Below, one piece after another: positions 27,358 through 37,309 of a stretch of 64,000 nt of DNA; position 1 is the stretch's first letter, and each line of letters begins with the position of its first letter. The translations under genes and the position numbers were made by a program. The DNA comes from Paenibacillus oryzisoli (GTDB lineage: Bacteria; Bacillota; Bacilli; Paenibacillales; NBRC-103111), in contig NZ_LYPB01000069.1 of assembly GCF_001653565.1 (NCBI RefSeq), forward strand, positions 62,001 to 126,000, given 5' to 3'. The notes below the pieces were generated by a model that searched no databases, was not told where the DNA came from, and was given only the letters and a program-made list of their open reading frames with translations.

Positions 27358-30018
27358 TTACTCCTTCAATGTTTTAATCACCCGAGCAGGCCCGATAAGT
27401 CCGCTTGGTTCTTGCTGTGCAAAGGCCGACAAGAAGTCGGGCAGCTCTTTCACCATCGTATTCGTAACTTCTACGACTAACTTATTGGTCCCCTTGTGGA
27501 CAAGGCCATCGACTGCTAAAGCGTACGGTGGACAAATTCGAACACCCGCCTCTTCACCGTTAATCCATACTTGTGCGGTTTCATAGACTTCACCCAACTC
27601 TAATTGAAGGCCTTGATTCACCGTTTCATGCCACTCAAATTCCGTTTCATAACGGAAGGTTCCCGTAAATCGCGGCAAGCAACCAGCTTCACTCATATTG
27701 CTTAAAGCGGTCGTTTTCCCCCATGCCTCAAAATGAGGATATTGTTCCGCAGTAGCAATAGACACCGCCCATTCGCTGTTTATCTCCAATTCCGAACTAC
27801 TTGCAATCTGCGGTGCGCCCACAAATCCTTCAAAATCAGTACCATGAATGAGTACGATAGACTCATACGGATGAAGGATGACTTCGATTGTTGTGCTCGA
27901 ATCGTTCTCCTGCAAGGCATTGAGCTTTGTCAGTCGATTAATAAAGGCATCATAGGCATAGACATCGCCTTGGACTGGCAAACCGATCTTCCTGCGAATG
28001 ATTTGATGCGGATGTTCGTTAAAGAACATAAATACGTCCAAACCTTCATGCACGTAATGATAGTTCCGTAGATACGGTTGGAATGCGTCAATTTGAATCT
28101 CATAATGTCCATCCGTAACAAGCGTTTGTGCCAAAACGTCTAGTGCAACAACCTTTACATTTCGGTGATTAGCAAGCTCAACCAGCTCAGCGGAAACCTC
28201 GCTGCCTTCGCTCGCTCGTGTCGGCAGTCCGCCTACAAAACGCACAGCTAAGCCTTGTTCGGCAAACGCTGCCAAACGGCGAATCGCCGCGGCTGGGAGC
28301 GCCTCTGCATAGGGCACGATAAGGCATGCAAAATCCTCGTTATGAACATGCAGCTTGCCCTCCTTCACGCTTGCCGCATCCATAAGGATATCGATTGGCA
28401 GGATTTCGCAGTCAATCTGATGCTGCATCAATTGCTTCACGGGCTTTTGGAAGGGCATCGCCTCGCCTGACCACTCAGCTTCCGCATGATACACGACGGC
28501 CGCAGTCGCTACATGCCTTCCACCTGAAATCAGGTGACTGATCCGATTCATGTAATGATTTAAGTACTTGTAATAGCGATACTGTGGATTCTTCCCACCC
28601 GCATACATATGCGGTGGACAATCAGGATCCGGATCCTTCTGCGTAAAAGCATGCGGAACAAAATAATTGACGCCGCGGACTAGCATATGGTCGGTAAGCC
28701 ATTTCATGAGCTTCAGGCCCTCCGCCCAGCCGTATGCCCCATAGACTTCACACATCGTTCGGCCTTGCTTCTTCGGATCGAGGTGTCCCAGCGATACCCC
28801 AAGCTTGGCAAGCCCATAGTGGAAAAATTCACTATCCGTATCTCCGCCCGGCTTGCTGAAGGATAATTCATCAAAGCCAGGAACGATCTGCCACAGTACC
28901 ACATCGAGGCCAGACATATCTTGCCCCCACATGGAACGGAAGAAGTGTCCGGCTCCTGAGCCAAGCCTTGCATGCACGTTATTGTCTTCGAGAACATGCC
29001 CAATATATTCGACTCCGCGATCTCTGCACCACTCTCCGATTTGACTGCAAAAGTTGTCCGCGTAGAGCTTGCTTACGATATTCATATAGGCGTACCGCAC
29101 GACTTGAGTCTGTTCTCCCCCATCATGAAAGAGAAGATGAAGGTGTTTGCGGTAGTCGGCACCTAGCGCCTGCTCAAGTAGAACTGGCACATCACTGCTC
29201 CATGGCAGAGGCACGCCTTTTTTGCCTGGTCTTGATTGAAAGTCAAATGTTGTCTTGTCATTGTAAAATCCAGGTTCATCCGAGAAAAATCCGGCAAACG
29301 TCTTACCGAAATCAGCCTTGTATCTTTCATAGACAGTCTCATAAACAGTATCAATCAGAATGCGAACGGAATCCCGATCCAACGGATTCAAATAATCGTC
29401 TTGTTGCAGGCTCCCGCCATCCTTATTTTCCGTGATGATGAATACGCGCCAATACCCTTCAGGAATATCCCAGTATAGGATGCCGTCTTGCACGCGATCC
29501 GTGATATCGATACTATCGCTAAGCAAATCTCCACTTGTTGGGTCACGCCGGACCGCGACAACGGAGATTAGTTTATTAAGGCCAGTTGCCCGCTCCGGAT
29601 GGGAGATCGTCGGTCGAAGGCCACGCATCAGTAAGGTATTCAGCAGCAGTGATGTGCCTTTGGCAGGGCCGAGCGTATCGATATAACGCTCAGCTAGAAA
29701 CTTGCGATGAAGCGCTTCGGGAGCATCCTTTACTTTGCCTGCGGCATGTCCTGTTGGAAAATGGTCATCATCCAGCAGCCAAACCTTCATGCCGCGGATT
29801 CGGGCCTCATCCATAATAATGTCCATATCCGTCCACCACTTGGGTCCTAGAAAGTCCGGATGTGGACGAGCTTCTATACATAAGGCTCCGATGCCTGATT
29901 CATGCACACGGGCGATTTCTTCACGGATCACAGCTTCTTCCTCACCATGTTGCCACAGGAAAGGAAGAATGTAATTATTCTCTTGGCCTTGGAGCACTTC
30001 TTTCATACGATTACTCAT
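27358..30018 (-). CDS. GH106-like glycoside hydrolase (putative alpha-L-rhamnosidase type)
   Basis: The 886-residue protein begins with a TIM-barrel region containing LLDDDHFPTGHAAGKV near 80, which resembles the DExxPSGxAGG loop of GH106-like enzymes. The acidic FFSDEPGFYND near 245 is a candidate catalytic segment. A glutamine-amidotransferase-like central domain (about 540-640) and a C-terminal galactose-binding jelly roll (about 770-880; AQVWINGEEAGVR) follow. No signal peptide. TAGGAGG precedes the ATG. It is in a unit with GH42 and follows the importer. Family assignment is by motif only; rhamnosidase activity would fit pectin or rhamnogalacturonan use. Confidence 0.75.
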   Translation of the reverse strand: MSNRMKEVLQGQENNYILPFLWQHGEEEAVIREEIARVHESGIGALCIEARPHPDFLGPKWWTDMDIIMDEARIRGMKVWLLDDDHFPTGHAAGKVKDAPEALHRKFLAERYIDTLGPAKGTSLLLNTLLMRGLRPTISHPERATGLNKLISVVAVRRDPTSGDLLSDSIDITDRVQDGILYWDIPEGYWRVFIITENKDGGSLQQDDYLNPLDRDSVRILIDTVYETVYERYKADFGKTFAGFFSDEPGFYNDKTTFDFQSRPGKKGVPLPWSSDVPVLLEQALGADYRKHLHLLFHDGGEQTQVVRYAYMNIVSKLYADNFCSQIGEWCRDRGVEYIGHVLEDNNVHARLGSGAGHFFRSMWGQDMSGLDVVLWQIVPGFDELSFSKPGGDTDSEFFHYGLAKLGVSLGHLDPKKQGRTMCEVYGAYGWAEGLKLMKWLTDHMLVRGVNYFVPHAFTQKDPDPDCPPHMYAGGKNPQYRYYKYLNHYMNRISHLISGGRHVATAAVVYHAEAEWSGEAMPFQKPVKQLMQHQIDCEILPIDILMDAASVKEGKLHVHNEDFACLIVPYAEALPAAAIRRLAAFAEQGLAVRFVGGLPTRASEGSEVSAELVELANHRNVKVVALDVLAQTLVTDGHYEIQIDAFQPYLRNYHYVHEGLDVFMFFNEHPHQIIRRKIGLPVQGDVYAYDAFINRLTKLNALQENDSSTTIEVILHPYESIVLIHGTDFEGFVGAPQIASSSELEINSEWAVSIATAEQYPHFEAWGKTTALSNMSEAGCLPRFTGTFRYETEFEWHETVNQGLQLELGEVYETAQVWINGEEAGVRICPPYALAVDGLVHKGTNKLVVEVTNTMVKELPDFLSAFAQQEPSGLIGPARVIKTLKE

Positions 30019-30040
30019 GGGTACCTCCTATTTGTAACAA

Positions 30041-30075
30041 GATCCGCCCGACTTCGATAAGAAGCCGAGCGGATC
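30041..30075 (-). terminator. Intra-operon hairpin after lipoprotein gene
   Basis: GATCCGC (30041-30047) pairs with GCGGATC (30069-30075), with CG and CTTC/GAAG pairs further in, tip GATAA. T-richness after it on the minus strand is slight. It lies between the lipoprotein stop and the glycosidase ribosome site. It is more likely an mRNA-stabilising or attenuating hairpin than a full stop. Confidence 0.65.
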
Positions 30076-30088
30076 GAGTCAATCCCTA

Positions 30089-31672
30089 TTATTTTTTCAC
30101 TTTTGCGTACCATTCTCTGGAGCGTTTCGTTACTTCTTCGCCACCCGTTTTGTTCCATTTTTCTACGAACTCGTCGAATTTACTGATCGGGAATTGTCCA
30201 AGGATAATCTTAGTTGCGTATTCGATAAACAGTGTACGGTTGTTAATGTCTGGGAAGCCGTCGTAAACACTTGCTGGCATACCATCGCCGGCAATCGTTT
30301 TTGCATACTTTTGTGCTTCTTGCATATTTCTATTCGTTTGATCAACAGCCCACATTCTATCATTGGAAGCTGTGCTTTTGTTTAGTTCAGTCATGAAGTC
30401 AAGTGTGGACAATTTGGAATATGGATCAAGAATTAGATTTTCCTGTGTGCTCTTGTCATCCGGAAGTTTAACCGCTTTGCCGTCCTTCATCGTATAGTGC
30501 ATACCTTCTACACCAAGGAATAGGGAGTTCCAAGTCTTCTTGTCATACATGTTGTTCAACAACTTCAATGTTGCCATTAATTTCTTTTGATCCTTCGTGT
30601 TCTTAACAACCCATTGTGGCTCTAAGAATCTTTTCCACGTATAGAATCCTTTGTAGCCTGGCACCTCTGGCACAGGAAGGACTGCAAAGTCAGGTTTTAC
30701 ACCTGTGTTTTTGAACGTGTTTTCCATGTATAAATAACTTGTTTCTGCCCAGTGGAAGAAGTTCCCGGCTCTACCGTCATTTACTTTTCCATCCCACTTC
30801 GCCTTATCGTTAAGGAGAGATTCTTTATCAATCAGTCCGTCTTTATACAACTTAGCAGCAAATTCCAAAGCGGATTTCATGTTCGGTGTGACTGCAGCAT
30901 AAGTCAGCTTGCCGTCGTACAGATCCCATTGTGGGTATCCTTCGAACATAGCTACACCATACATCGCGAACAAATGATCCATCCAGCGCGCTTCTTGACG
31001 ACCACCTGTAGGAAGCTCGTCCTTCTGTCCGTTTCCGTTAGGATCCTTGTCTCGGAACGCTTCAAGTACCTTTACGTACTCATCTTGCGTTTTGGGCATC
31101 TGTAACCCTAATTTGTCTAGCCAATCTTTGCGAATCATCCCAGCATATCTGCCGTAGTCAACTACGCCAGGGATATAAAAGATTTTCCCTTGCCCCGTAG
31201 GGTCGTTCGCTTTCACGATATCCCAAATATCTTTCGGAATCGCATTCCAAAGATTCGGAGCATATTTAGGCAGCAGTTCTGTTAGATCCGCAATCGCACC
31301 ATTTTTAGCTAAACTGTTTTCGATGCCTTCCTTAGGAAGGAATAAATCTGGTATTTCGCCGGCAGCGATTTTCAGGTTCAACTGATTTAGGTAATTCGTG
31401 CCCCCGTTCCATTCTACATAAGGATGAATGACACCTACACCGAGCTTCTCTTTATACAATTCATATAGCTTGCTGCCTTTGGTGATCGGTTTATAACCGA
31501 TATTGGTACCCCACACTTCAATATCCACAACTTCACTGCCATTTGCATCCTGAACCTGTGCAGAAGGTGCAGTCGTACCGGAAGATTCTTTGTTTGCGCT
31601 GCTACAACCAACCACGGCCGTAATGGCAAGGAGACATGTCGCAGATACCAAACCTAACTTTTTAAAACCCAT
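30089..31672 (-). CDS. Sugar-binding lipoprotein of ABC importer
   Basis: The 527-residue protein has a signal peptide with lipobox AVVGC, lipidated C23, a Ser/Thr-rich spacer, and an SBP-type body with aromatic patches (FYIPGVVDYGRYAG, DLYDGKLTYAAV). It serves the LplB/YtcP pair directly upstream in the operon. GGGGGA precedes the ATG. The length is typical of LplA/YtcQ proteins binding di- to oligosaccharides. Ligand unknown; neighbours suggest a galactose- or rhamnose-containing glycan. Confidence 0.95.
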   Translation of the reverse strand: MGFKKLGLVSATCLLAITAVVGCSSANKESSGTTAPSAQVQDANGSEVVDIEVWGTNIGYKPITKGSKLYELYKEKLGVGVIHPYVEWNGGTNYLNQLNLKIAAGEIPDLFLPKEGIENSLAKNGAIADLTELLPKYAPNLWNAIPKDIWDIVKANDPTGQGKIFYIPGVVDYGRYAGMIRKDWLDKLGLQMPKTQDEYVKVLEAFRDKDPNGNGQKDELPTGGRQEARWMDHLFAMYGVAMFEGYPQWDLYDGKLTYAAVTPNMKSALEFAAKLYKDGLIDKESLLNDKAKWDGKVNDGRAGNFFHWAETSYLYMENTFKNTGVKPDFAVLPVPEVPGYKGFYTWKRFLEPQWVVKNTKDQKKLMATLKLLNNMYDKKTWNSLFLGVEGMHYTMKDGKAVKLPDDKSTQENLILDPYSKLSTLDFMTELNKSTASNDRMWAVDQTNRNMQEAQKYAKTIAGDGMPASVYDGFPDINNRTLFIEYATKIILGQFPISKFDEFVEKWNKTGGEEVTKRSREWYAKVKK

Positions 31673-31738
31673 GTGTTAATCCCCCTATGAATTGAAATAA
31701 TATGTTTAAGGCAAATGCCTAGAAACCTGAAGAATTTC

Positions 31739-32608
31739 TTACCCTTTTACCGAGCCAATCATAGCGCCTTTGACAAAGTATTTCTGAAGGAACGGATACA
31801 CCATGATAATTGGTAGTATAGCGAAGATAACCGTAACTGCCCTCAACGTTCGCTCGTTATAATTCAAGTCAGCTGTAGAAGCTGCCCCAACCATAATCAC
31901 GTTATCATCCGTGATGAACTGGCGAATCTTAATTTGCAGCGGGAACCAGTTAGGATCTTGCAAGAACAAGAGTGGATGCTGGAACTGATTCCATAACACA
32001 ACTCCGTAAAATAGGGCCAGTGTCGCCAATACTGCTTTGGACAGCGGTAATACGAATTGAAACAACATTCGGAAATATCCGCTTCCTTCCATAAATGCCG
32101 CTTCCTCCAACTCTTTGGAAAATCCCTTGAAAAAGGATCTCATGATAATTAGATTGAAAGGATTCAGAATGTGAGGAATGATGAGCACCAACGGGTTATT
32201 ATAAAGCCCAACACCTCGAACCGTCAGGAAGTAAGGGATGAGCGGTGCTTTGAAGATCATCGCGATGACGACAGCGATCATGATAACAGGTCCCCAGCGA
32301 AATTCCGATTTCGACAAAGGATACGCGAGTAAAGCAGTCATCAATAAAGCAAGCACCGTGCCTACGACCGTCGATATGAGCGTTAGGGAGAAGGATTTCC
32401 ACAGGTCTACGCGGTCAATCATTTGCCCCCATGAGTCCAGCGTAAATTGTTTGGGCCAGATCGTGACCAAATTCATATCAACAGCACTTTTGGAACTTAA
32501 TGATGTGGAAATGACGGACAGCAGCGGTATCAGTGCCATAATGGACAACAAGATGAGAAGGATCGTGATGGTTGATACGAATATTTTTTCTCCACGTGAT
32601 TCAAACAT
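31739..32608 (-). CDS. Carbohydrate ABC permease, YtcP/LplC-like
   Basis: The 289 residues span about six helices, with the EAA loop EEAAFMEGSGYFRMLFQFVL near 187 and the C-terminal KYFVKGAMIGSVKG signature. It starts 2 bases after the stop of the LplB-like partner, consistent with coupled translation. It transports the cargo of the lipoprotein at 30089-31672, with a shared ATPase coded elsewhere (established for such importers, inferred here). Confidence 0.95.
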   Translation of the reverse strand: MFESRGEKIFVSTITILLILLSIMALIPLLSVISTSLSSKSAVDMNLVTIWPKQFTLDSWGQMIDRVDLWKSFSLTLISTVVGTVLALLMTALLAYPLSKSEFRWGPVIMIAVVIAMIFKAPLIPYFLTVRGVGLYNNPLVLIIPHILNPFNLIIMRSFFKGFSKELEEAAFMEGSGYFRMLFQFVLPLSKAVLATLALFYGVVLWNQFQHPLLFLQDPNWFPLQIKIRQFITDDNVIMVGAASTADLNYNERTLRAVTVIFAILPIIMVYPFLQKYFVKGAMIGSVKG

Positions 32609-32610
32609 AT

Positions 32611-33516
32611 CTACCAGAGCCCCCCATCTGAGAATTTCTTCGAGAGTTTATTGAAGATAAACACCAACGTAAATCCAATTACGGATTGAAACAATCCAAC
32701 AGCGGTTGCAAAACTATATTGTGCCTGCTGAATACCTGTTCGGAACACATAAGTATCAAGGATATCTCCTACGCTATAAGTCATTGGAGTCAGCATATTG
32801 AAGACTTGATCAAATCCCAAATCCAGGAAATTACCAATTTCTAGTAAGAACAGGACGAGCACTGTAGGAAGTAAGAGCGGCAACGTAATATGACGAATTT
32901 GCTTGAATTTTGATGCGCCATCCATCATAGCTGATTCGTAAAGCTGAGGGTCGATCGCACTAATGGCAGCCATGTATACGACTGTTCCCCAGCCGGCGTC
33001 TCGCCAAATGGATGAGATCACATAGATAGGACGGAAGTATGCACTCTCCTGCATCGCTAGCACAGGTTCATGACCAAACCACCCAATGACAATGTTGAAC
33101 AATCCGCTGATTGAAAAGAAATCAAAGATAATACCAGAAACGATAACCCATGACAAAAAGTGTGGAATGTACAGCGCGGTTTGAATCCCTTTCTTGAGCG
33201 CTGATCTACGAATTTCGTTCATCATAAGTGCCAGTAGAACAGCGACCGGAAAAACTAGAACGATTTTCAAAAATCCCAAAATCATGGTGTTGCTGAACAC
33301 CCTTACAAAATCAGGATGATGAATTAATGTCTTGAAATGCTTGAGACCTACCCATGGACTATCGATGAATCCTTTAAACACCGAGTAGTCTTTGAAGGCG
33401 ATTACAGCGCCGGCCAACGGGATGTATTTAAATATAACGAGAAAAATGATTCCCGGAATCGCCATGACGTATAACGGCCAATACACCTTCATTCGATTGA
33501 TTGAAGCTACTTTCAC
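32611..33516 (-). CDS. Carbohydrate ABC permease, LplB-like, GTG start
   Basis: This 301-residue permease carries KYIPLAGAVIAFKDYS near 25-40 and the EAA loop YESAMMDGASKFKQIRHITLP. I chose the GTG at 33516 because GGGGGAGGG lies directly upstream; a longer frame to 33624 runs through the promoter and cre site. It is the first gene of the transporter-glycosidase unit, which has its own promoter after the regulator terminator. Confidence 0.94.
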   Translation of the reverse strand: MKVASINRMKVYWPLYVMAIPGIIFLVIFKYIPLAGAVIAFKDYSVFKGFIDSPWVGLKHFKTLIHHPDFVRVFSNTMILGFLKIVLVFPVAVLLALMMNEIRRSALKKGIQTALYIPHFLSWVIVSGIIFDFFSISGLFNIVIGWFGHEPVLAMQESAYFRPIYVISSIWRDAGWGTVVYMAAISAIDPQLYESAMMDGASKFKQIRHITLPLLLPTVLVLFLLEIGNFLDLGFDQVFNMLTPMTYSVGDILDTYVFRTGIQQAQYSFATAVGLFQSVIGFTLVFIFNKLSKKFSDGGLW

Positions 33517-33545
33517 TGTGTTCCCTCCCCCGTATCTTCTCTTGT

Positions 33546-33594
33546 TGATATCGCTTACATGTATAATCATACCGCCAGGGGGGGCATCCCTCAA
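33546..33594 (-). promoter_or_regulatory. Sigma-A-type promoter with overlapping cre site
   Basis: On the minus strand TTGAGG (33589-33594) and TATGAT (33566-33571) are spaced by exactly 17 bases. TGTAAGCGATATCA (33546-33559) fits the CcpA cre consensus TGWNANCGNTNWCA at every position and covers the expected start of transcription. The arrangement predicts glucose repression by blocking the promoter or its start region. It lies upstream of the LplB-like gene at 33516. Confidence 0.75.
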
Positions 33595-33638
33595 TTGGGC
33601 AAATCCAAGTAAAAACAAGGTCATTTCTTAGAATTTGA

Positions 33639-33662
33639 AAAACCACTCCTGGTCGGAGTGGC
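33639..33662 (-). terminator. Terminator after the response regulator gene
   Basis: CCACTCC (33644-33650) pairs with GGAGTGG (33656-33662), loop 5, followed by TTTTT on the minus strand. It begins 9 bases after the regulator stop and separates the two-component pair from the importer operon. Confidence 0.92.
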
Positions 33663-33670
33663 CAATTACA

Positions 33671-35254
33671 TTATGCATTTGGTATATTTTTTCTATATTC
33701 CCTTGGTTTGCATCCAGTTAGTTTCTCAAATAATCTAGCAAAGTGCTGGGTATCGGAATATCCAACCATCTCGCAGATCTCGTACACTTTTAAATCGGTA
33801 CTCTGTAGAAGTTCTTTGGCTTTGTTGATGCGGATCTGAGTCAGAAAATTCACATATGTTTCCCCCGTCTTTTGTTTGAAAAACTGACTTAAATAAAGGG
33901 GAGAGATAAAAAAACGAGAGGCTAAATCAGCAATTCGGATCGGTTCTTTATAATTTTTCACAAGATAATCCTTGATCTCTGTTATAATGTCTTTCTTCTT
34001 GGGGATATTATGCTCCAATTTGAACGAGATAATTCTTCGAATGACTTTAAGCGTCCATTCTTCAAGGTGCTCTAACGTCCGAGACCGCGAAATACTCTCT
34101 AGAGATAGAATATGTCGGCCCAAGAAATCATTCTGCTGCAGCTGTTGAAAGGGCATATTTCGAACGCATGAGAGAAGTATGTTCAAACACTGAGACTGAT
34201 GATCTGCCGCTCTCATGTTCTTTTCTGCTTCCATCCCTCGGAAGATCTCGCGAATGGTTTCTACGCAACCAGACTCGTCCATATTATCGAGACCGGCTTC
34301 CAGCTTGGCTATCAGCTCTTCAGGGACAGCATGACTTGGTCCTGTCAGGTTGTTGATCTCCGGAAACGGAATTACTTCATCGCTTCCTTTGATGAACTTG
34401 TAACTTAACGCATAACTGGCTTCTTCAAACGACTGACTGACTCCGGCAGCACTCTTCTGTATGGTTCCGATTCCTACGGTTGCAGACAGATTCAGTTCAA
34501 GTTGTACTTCTTCCTTCAAAAGGGCGCTCGCACGGACTAGATCCTCATACTTAATGGATTCACCATGAGCTATCACGATAGCCACTTGGGATCCCGCATA
34601 GCGAAAACGAAACACGCCTTGATATTGTTTAAAGATCCGATCGATATGCTCAAATACAGCATGTAAACTAAGTTCCTTCATCGCAGCGGCGCTGCCGTCT
34701 AATTCAAGAATGGCACACAGGAAAGAAGCATTCTCCATGGGAATCTGTGCCATCTGAAGCAACTCTTCCAAGAAATCCGAATTATCGCTTCCGAGATCTA
34801 GCACATCTCGCCAAGCTTTCTCTTGCTTACGGGTGAGTACCTCCTGCTTCAACTCATTCATTTCTTGCATCTTTGTTCTTTCTAAGCGAATCTTCTCCAT
34901 GACCTGGCCTACGCATTCACGCAGTTGCTCAACTTCGACTGGTTTGTTGATATAGTAATGTACACCTAATTGCATGCCTCGCCTCGCGTATTCGAAATCG
35001 GTATACCCGCTTAAGAGGATGAATTTCGCCTGACTCCCCACGTCATTCAACATCTTAATCATGTCAAGGCCATCTGCTTTCGGCATACGGATATCCGTAA
35101 TGACCAAGTCTGGTTGAAGGGTTTGAATTAATTCGAAGCCTTCCAAGCCATTATGAGCTGTACCGATAACCTCGCATTCCGGAATATAACGGTTTATCAT
35201 TCTTCGGAGACCGTCTACAATACCTTTTTCATCATCTACTACGATTAGCTTCAT
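33671..35254 (-). CDS. YesN-like response regulator with AraC DNA-binding domain
   Basis: The 527 residues give a receiver (1-125; VDDE, phospho-acceptor D54 in ITDIRMPKADG, K about 104), a central region of about 290 residues, and an AraC helix-turn-helix (about 425-522; LYLSQFFKQKTG, GYSDTQHFARLFEK). Its ATG overlaps the kinase TGA by 4 bases. The likely target is the promoter at 33546-33594 directly downstream, where it would act together with CcpA. Confidence 0.95.
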   Translation of the reverse strand: MKLIVVDDEKGIVDGLRRMINRYIPECEVIGTAHNGLEGFELIQTLQPDLVITDIRMPKADGLDMIKMLNDVGSQAKFILLSGYTDFEYARRGMQLGVHYYINKPVEVEQLRECVGQVMEKIRLERTKMQEMNELKQEVLTRKQEKAWRDVLDLGSDNSDFLEELLQMAQIPMENASFLCAILELDGSAAAMKELSLHAVFEHIDRIFKQYQGVFRFRYAGSQVAIVIAHGESIKYEDLVRASALLKEEVQLELNLSATVGIGTIQKSAAGVSQSFEEASYALSYKFIKGSDEVIPFPEINNLTGPSHAVPEELIAKLEAGLDNMDESGCVETIREIFRGMEAEKNMRAADHQSQCLNILLSCVRNMPFQQLQQNDFLGRHILSLESISRSRTLEHLEEWTLKVIRRIISFKLEHNIPKKKDIITEIKDYLVKNYKEPIRIADLASRFFISPLYLSQFFKQKTGETYVNFLTQIRINKAKELLQSTDLKVYEICEMVGYSDTQHFARLFEKLTGCKPREYRKNIPNA

Positions 35255-37110
35255 TCCCCATGCCTCCCTCTCTTCGCATACTTATCCCCTAAGTTCGGAA
35301 TACAAATTTCAACCGTCGTTCCACGATCCACGCCAGAACGAATCGTCAAATAATACTTGTCTCCGTAATGAAGCTTGATCCGCTCAGCAATATTTTTCAG
35401 ACCTAGACCGCTATTCTCTGATTCATTATCCTCTTCAAGTTTGTATTTATCCAATACCACATGCTCCAACATGGCCAGGAGCTCTTCTTGCTTCTCTTCT
35501 GAGATACCTGCTCCATTGTCCCTTATCCGAATGATAATCTCCCCCTCATCCGTCCAGTCGCCTTCGATCACAATACTTATGGGATGACTATAATCCATAA
35601 ATCCGTGGTTGATACTATTCTCAACGATGGGCTGAAATACGAGAGGGATAATCGTGCAGTGTTGAATTTCTTCAGGAATCCTGACACTTAAACTGAACAT
35701 ATTATCAAATCGGATGTTTTGAAGTTGCATATAATTAGCGGTGTACGCCAATTCATGCTGTATCGTATGGTATTTGCTCCCCTTGCCCAAGGCGAGCCGA
35801 AACATGCGAGCCAGAATCATGATCATACCGGCACTCTCCTCATCATCCTTGGCCAGTACTTTCATACGAATGGATTCCAACGTATTGTAGAGCATGTGAG
35901 GATTGATTTGATTTTGAAGCGCTAGTAATTTAGCTTGACGTTGCTTAATTTCCGCTAAATACACCTCTTCAATTAAGGTACGAATCGTTATAATCATTTT
36001 ATTGTAGCTATATACGAGACTTCCAATTTCATCGTTAGCCTGTTCTCTTTCCAAAGGCAGATATTGACCTGCTTCTGCCTGCTTCATACTTCTGCGGAGG
36101 GCTTTAATCGGCCTGGTGATCGTGTAACTTAATCCGAAGGAGATTAGGGCTATGATCACACAGCTCAACAGGATGACAATTACAGTCACCCCTTTGATGC
36201 GATTAATTTTCTGAAGCAGTCTAGAACGCGGTATTTCCGTTTTGATATTTAGATCCCCTTCTATGGTAGTTCCAGTTAAAATAATCCGGTCTTTATCTTC
36301 ACGATCCTTAACAAAGTCTGCACCAAACTCGAGTGTACGTTCCCATGTCATGCGACCGCTGGCCGCATCGGAATGGTAGACGATTTCCTTTTGACGATTA
36401 CTGATAATGACACTCATCCCATATTTATCGCGTGCCAAGACAAAATCCGGATCAAGCTGCAGCAAGATGAAGGGATCAAGGTCAATCAGAAGTAAGCCGG
36501 CATAAGCCCCATCGGAGCTGAACAACAGCCTCCCTACCGTTACCACGGCTCCCTTGCCTTTATCCTCATAATAGGAACGATCATGCAATCCTGTAATAAA
36601 AAACGGATCCTCAGTGTTCCGATACCGCTCATTCCATACTTTAGCCTGGGAAAGTAAAGCGTTCTCATTCACTCTACTTGTTGTTGTCGTATATTGATAT
36701 ACATTGTTATCGCGGCTCACCAACATCAAAGTACTAATGTCAGACTTGAGCCATGTAACTCGCATCATCAGACGTTGAACCGCAATCTTTTGATTAATCA
36801 GTTCTTCCATGGACAGATTTTGCTCTCCAGCAAGATTGTATATCAAACCGTTCTCGACAAGAACGGACTTGGTCACTTTGTCATACTCTTCGACAAACTG
36901 ATTCAACGTGGTCCGAATCTGAGATGTATACAGGGAAGCAAACTCTTCGGAGGAGTCCTCAAGGCCTGCTGCTGATTGATTAAATATGATAACGCTTACA
37001 CTTATGAGAGGGATGACACAGGCGAGAAGGTAACCGAACATGAGTTTGTTTTGGAATTTCATGTTTCTGATGACGACAACTACTCTTTGTGTCCAACGAT
37101 TGTTCCCCAT
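35251..37110 (-). CDS. YesM-like membrane sensor histidine kinase
   Basis: The 619-residue kinase has helix 1 (about 22-45), an outer sensor of about 245 residues, helix 2 (about 300-320), HAMP, His_kinase with H405 in NPHMLYNTLES, and HATPase_c with QPIVENSINHGF and DNGAGIS. AAGGA lies about 11 bases before the ATG. It heads the second glycan locus and overlaps its regulator by 4 bases. Confidence 0.95.
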   Translation of the reverse strand: MGNNRWTQRVVVVIRNMKFQNKLMFGYLLACVIPLISVSVIIFNQSAAGLEDSSEEFASLYTSQIRTTLNQFVEEYDKVTKSVLVENGLIYNLAGEQNLSMEELINQKIAVQRLMMRVTWLKSDISTLMLVSRDNNVYQYTTTTSRVNENALLSQAKVWNERYRNTEDPFFITGLHDRSYYEDKGKGAVVTVGRLLFSSDGAYAGLLLIDLDPFILLQLDPDFVLARDKYGMSVIISNRQKEIVYHSDAASGRMTWERTLEFGADFVKDREDKDRIILTGTTIEGDLNIKTEIPRSRLLQKINRIKGVTVIVILLSCVIIALISFGLSYTITRPIKALRRSMKQAEAGQYLPLEREQANDEIGSLVYSYNKMIITIRTLIEEVYLAEIKQRQAKLLALQNQINPHMLYNTLESIRMKVLAKDDEESAGMIMILARMFRLALGKGSKYHTIQHELAYTANYMQLQNIRFDNMFSLSVRIPEEIQHCTIIPLVFQPIVENSINHGFMDYSHPISIVIEGDWTDEGEIIIRIRDNGAGISEEKQEELLAMLEHVVLDKYKLEEDNESENSGLGLKNIAERIKLHYGDKYYLTIRSGVDRGTTVEICIPNLGDKYAKRGRHGE

Positions 37111-37263
37111 GACTAGCCCATCCTTTTGTACACGTCTTATAATTGATTATTCGTAAAAGTTATTTTGTTTCTGTTCACACGAAAATATACCTAATTTGAA
37201 TGATGAAATAAAGAGGTAATTAGTAGTTTTTACTAGGCCATTTCAAGGATATTTATATGTGTG

Positions 37264-37309
37264 AAAAAAAAACTAAGGTCTGAGCAGTGGTTATGTCTGC
37301 TCAAACCTT
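37264..37309 (-). terminator. Strong terminator, minus strand
   Basis: AAGGTcTGAGCAG (37275-37287) pairs with CTGCTCAaACCTT (37297-37309) with one mismatch. Nine T residues follow on the minus strand. The nearest gene on that strand ends at 37528, about 220 bases upstream, so the message would carry a long 3' tail, or the terminator belongs to an unrecognised RNA. Confidence 0.85.

Noticed and set aside
26581-30018. Frameshift joining the GH106-like gene and the orphan binding module
   Set aside because: The GH106-like protein ends in a complete jelly-roll domain with a normal stop, and the module has a start of its own, so two genes fit better.
33517-33624. N-terminal extension of the LplB-like permease
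   Set aside because: It would run through the promoter and cre site and has no ribosome site; GTG at 33516 has a strong one.
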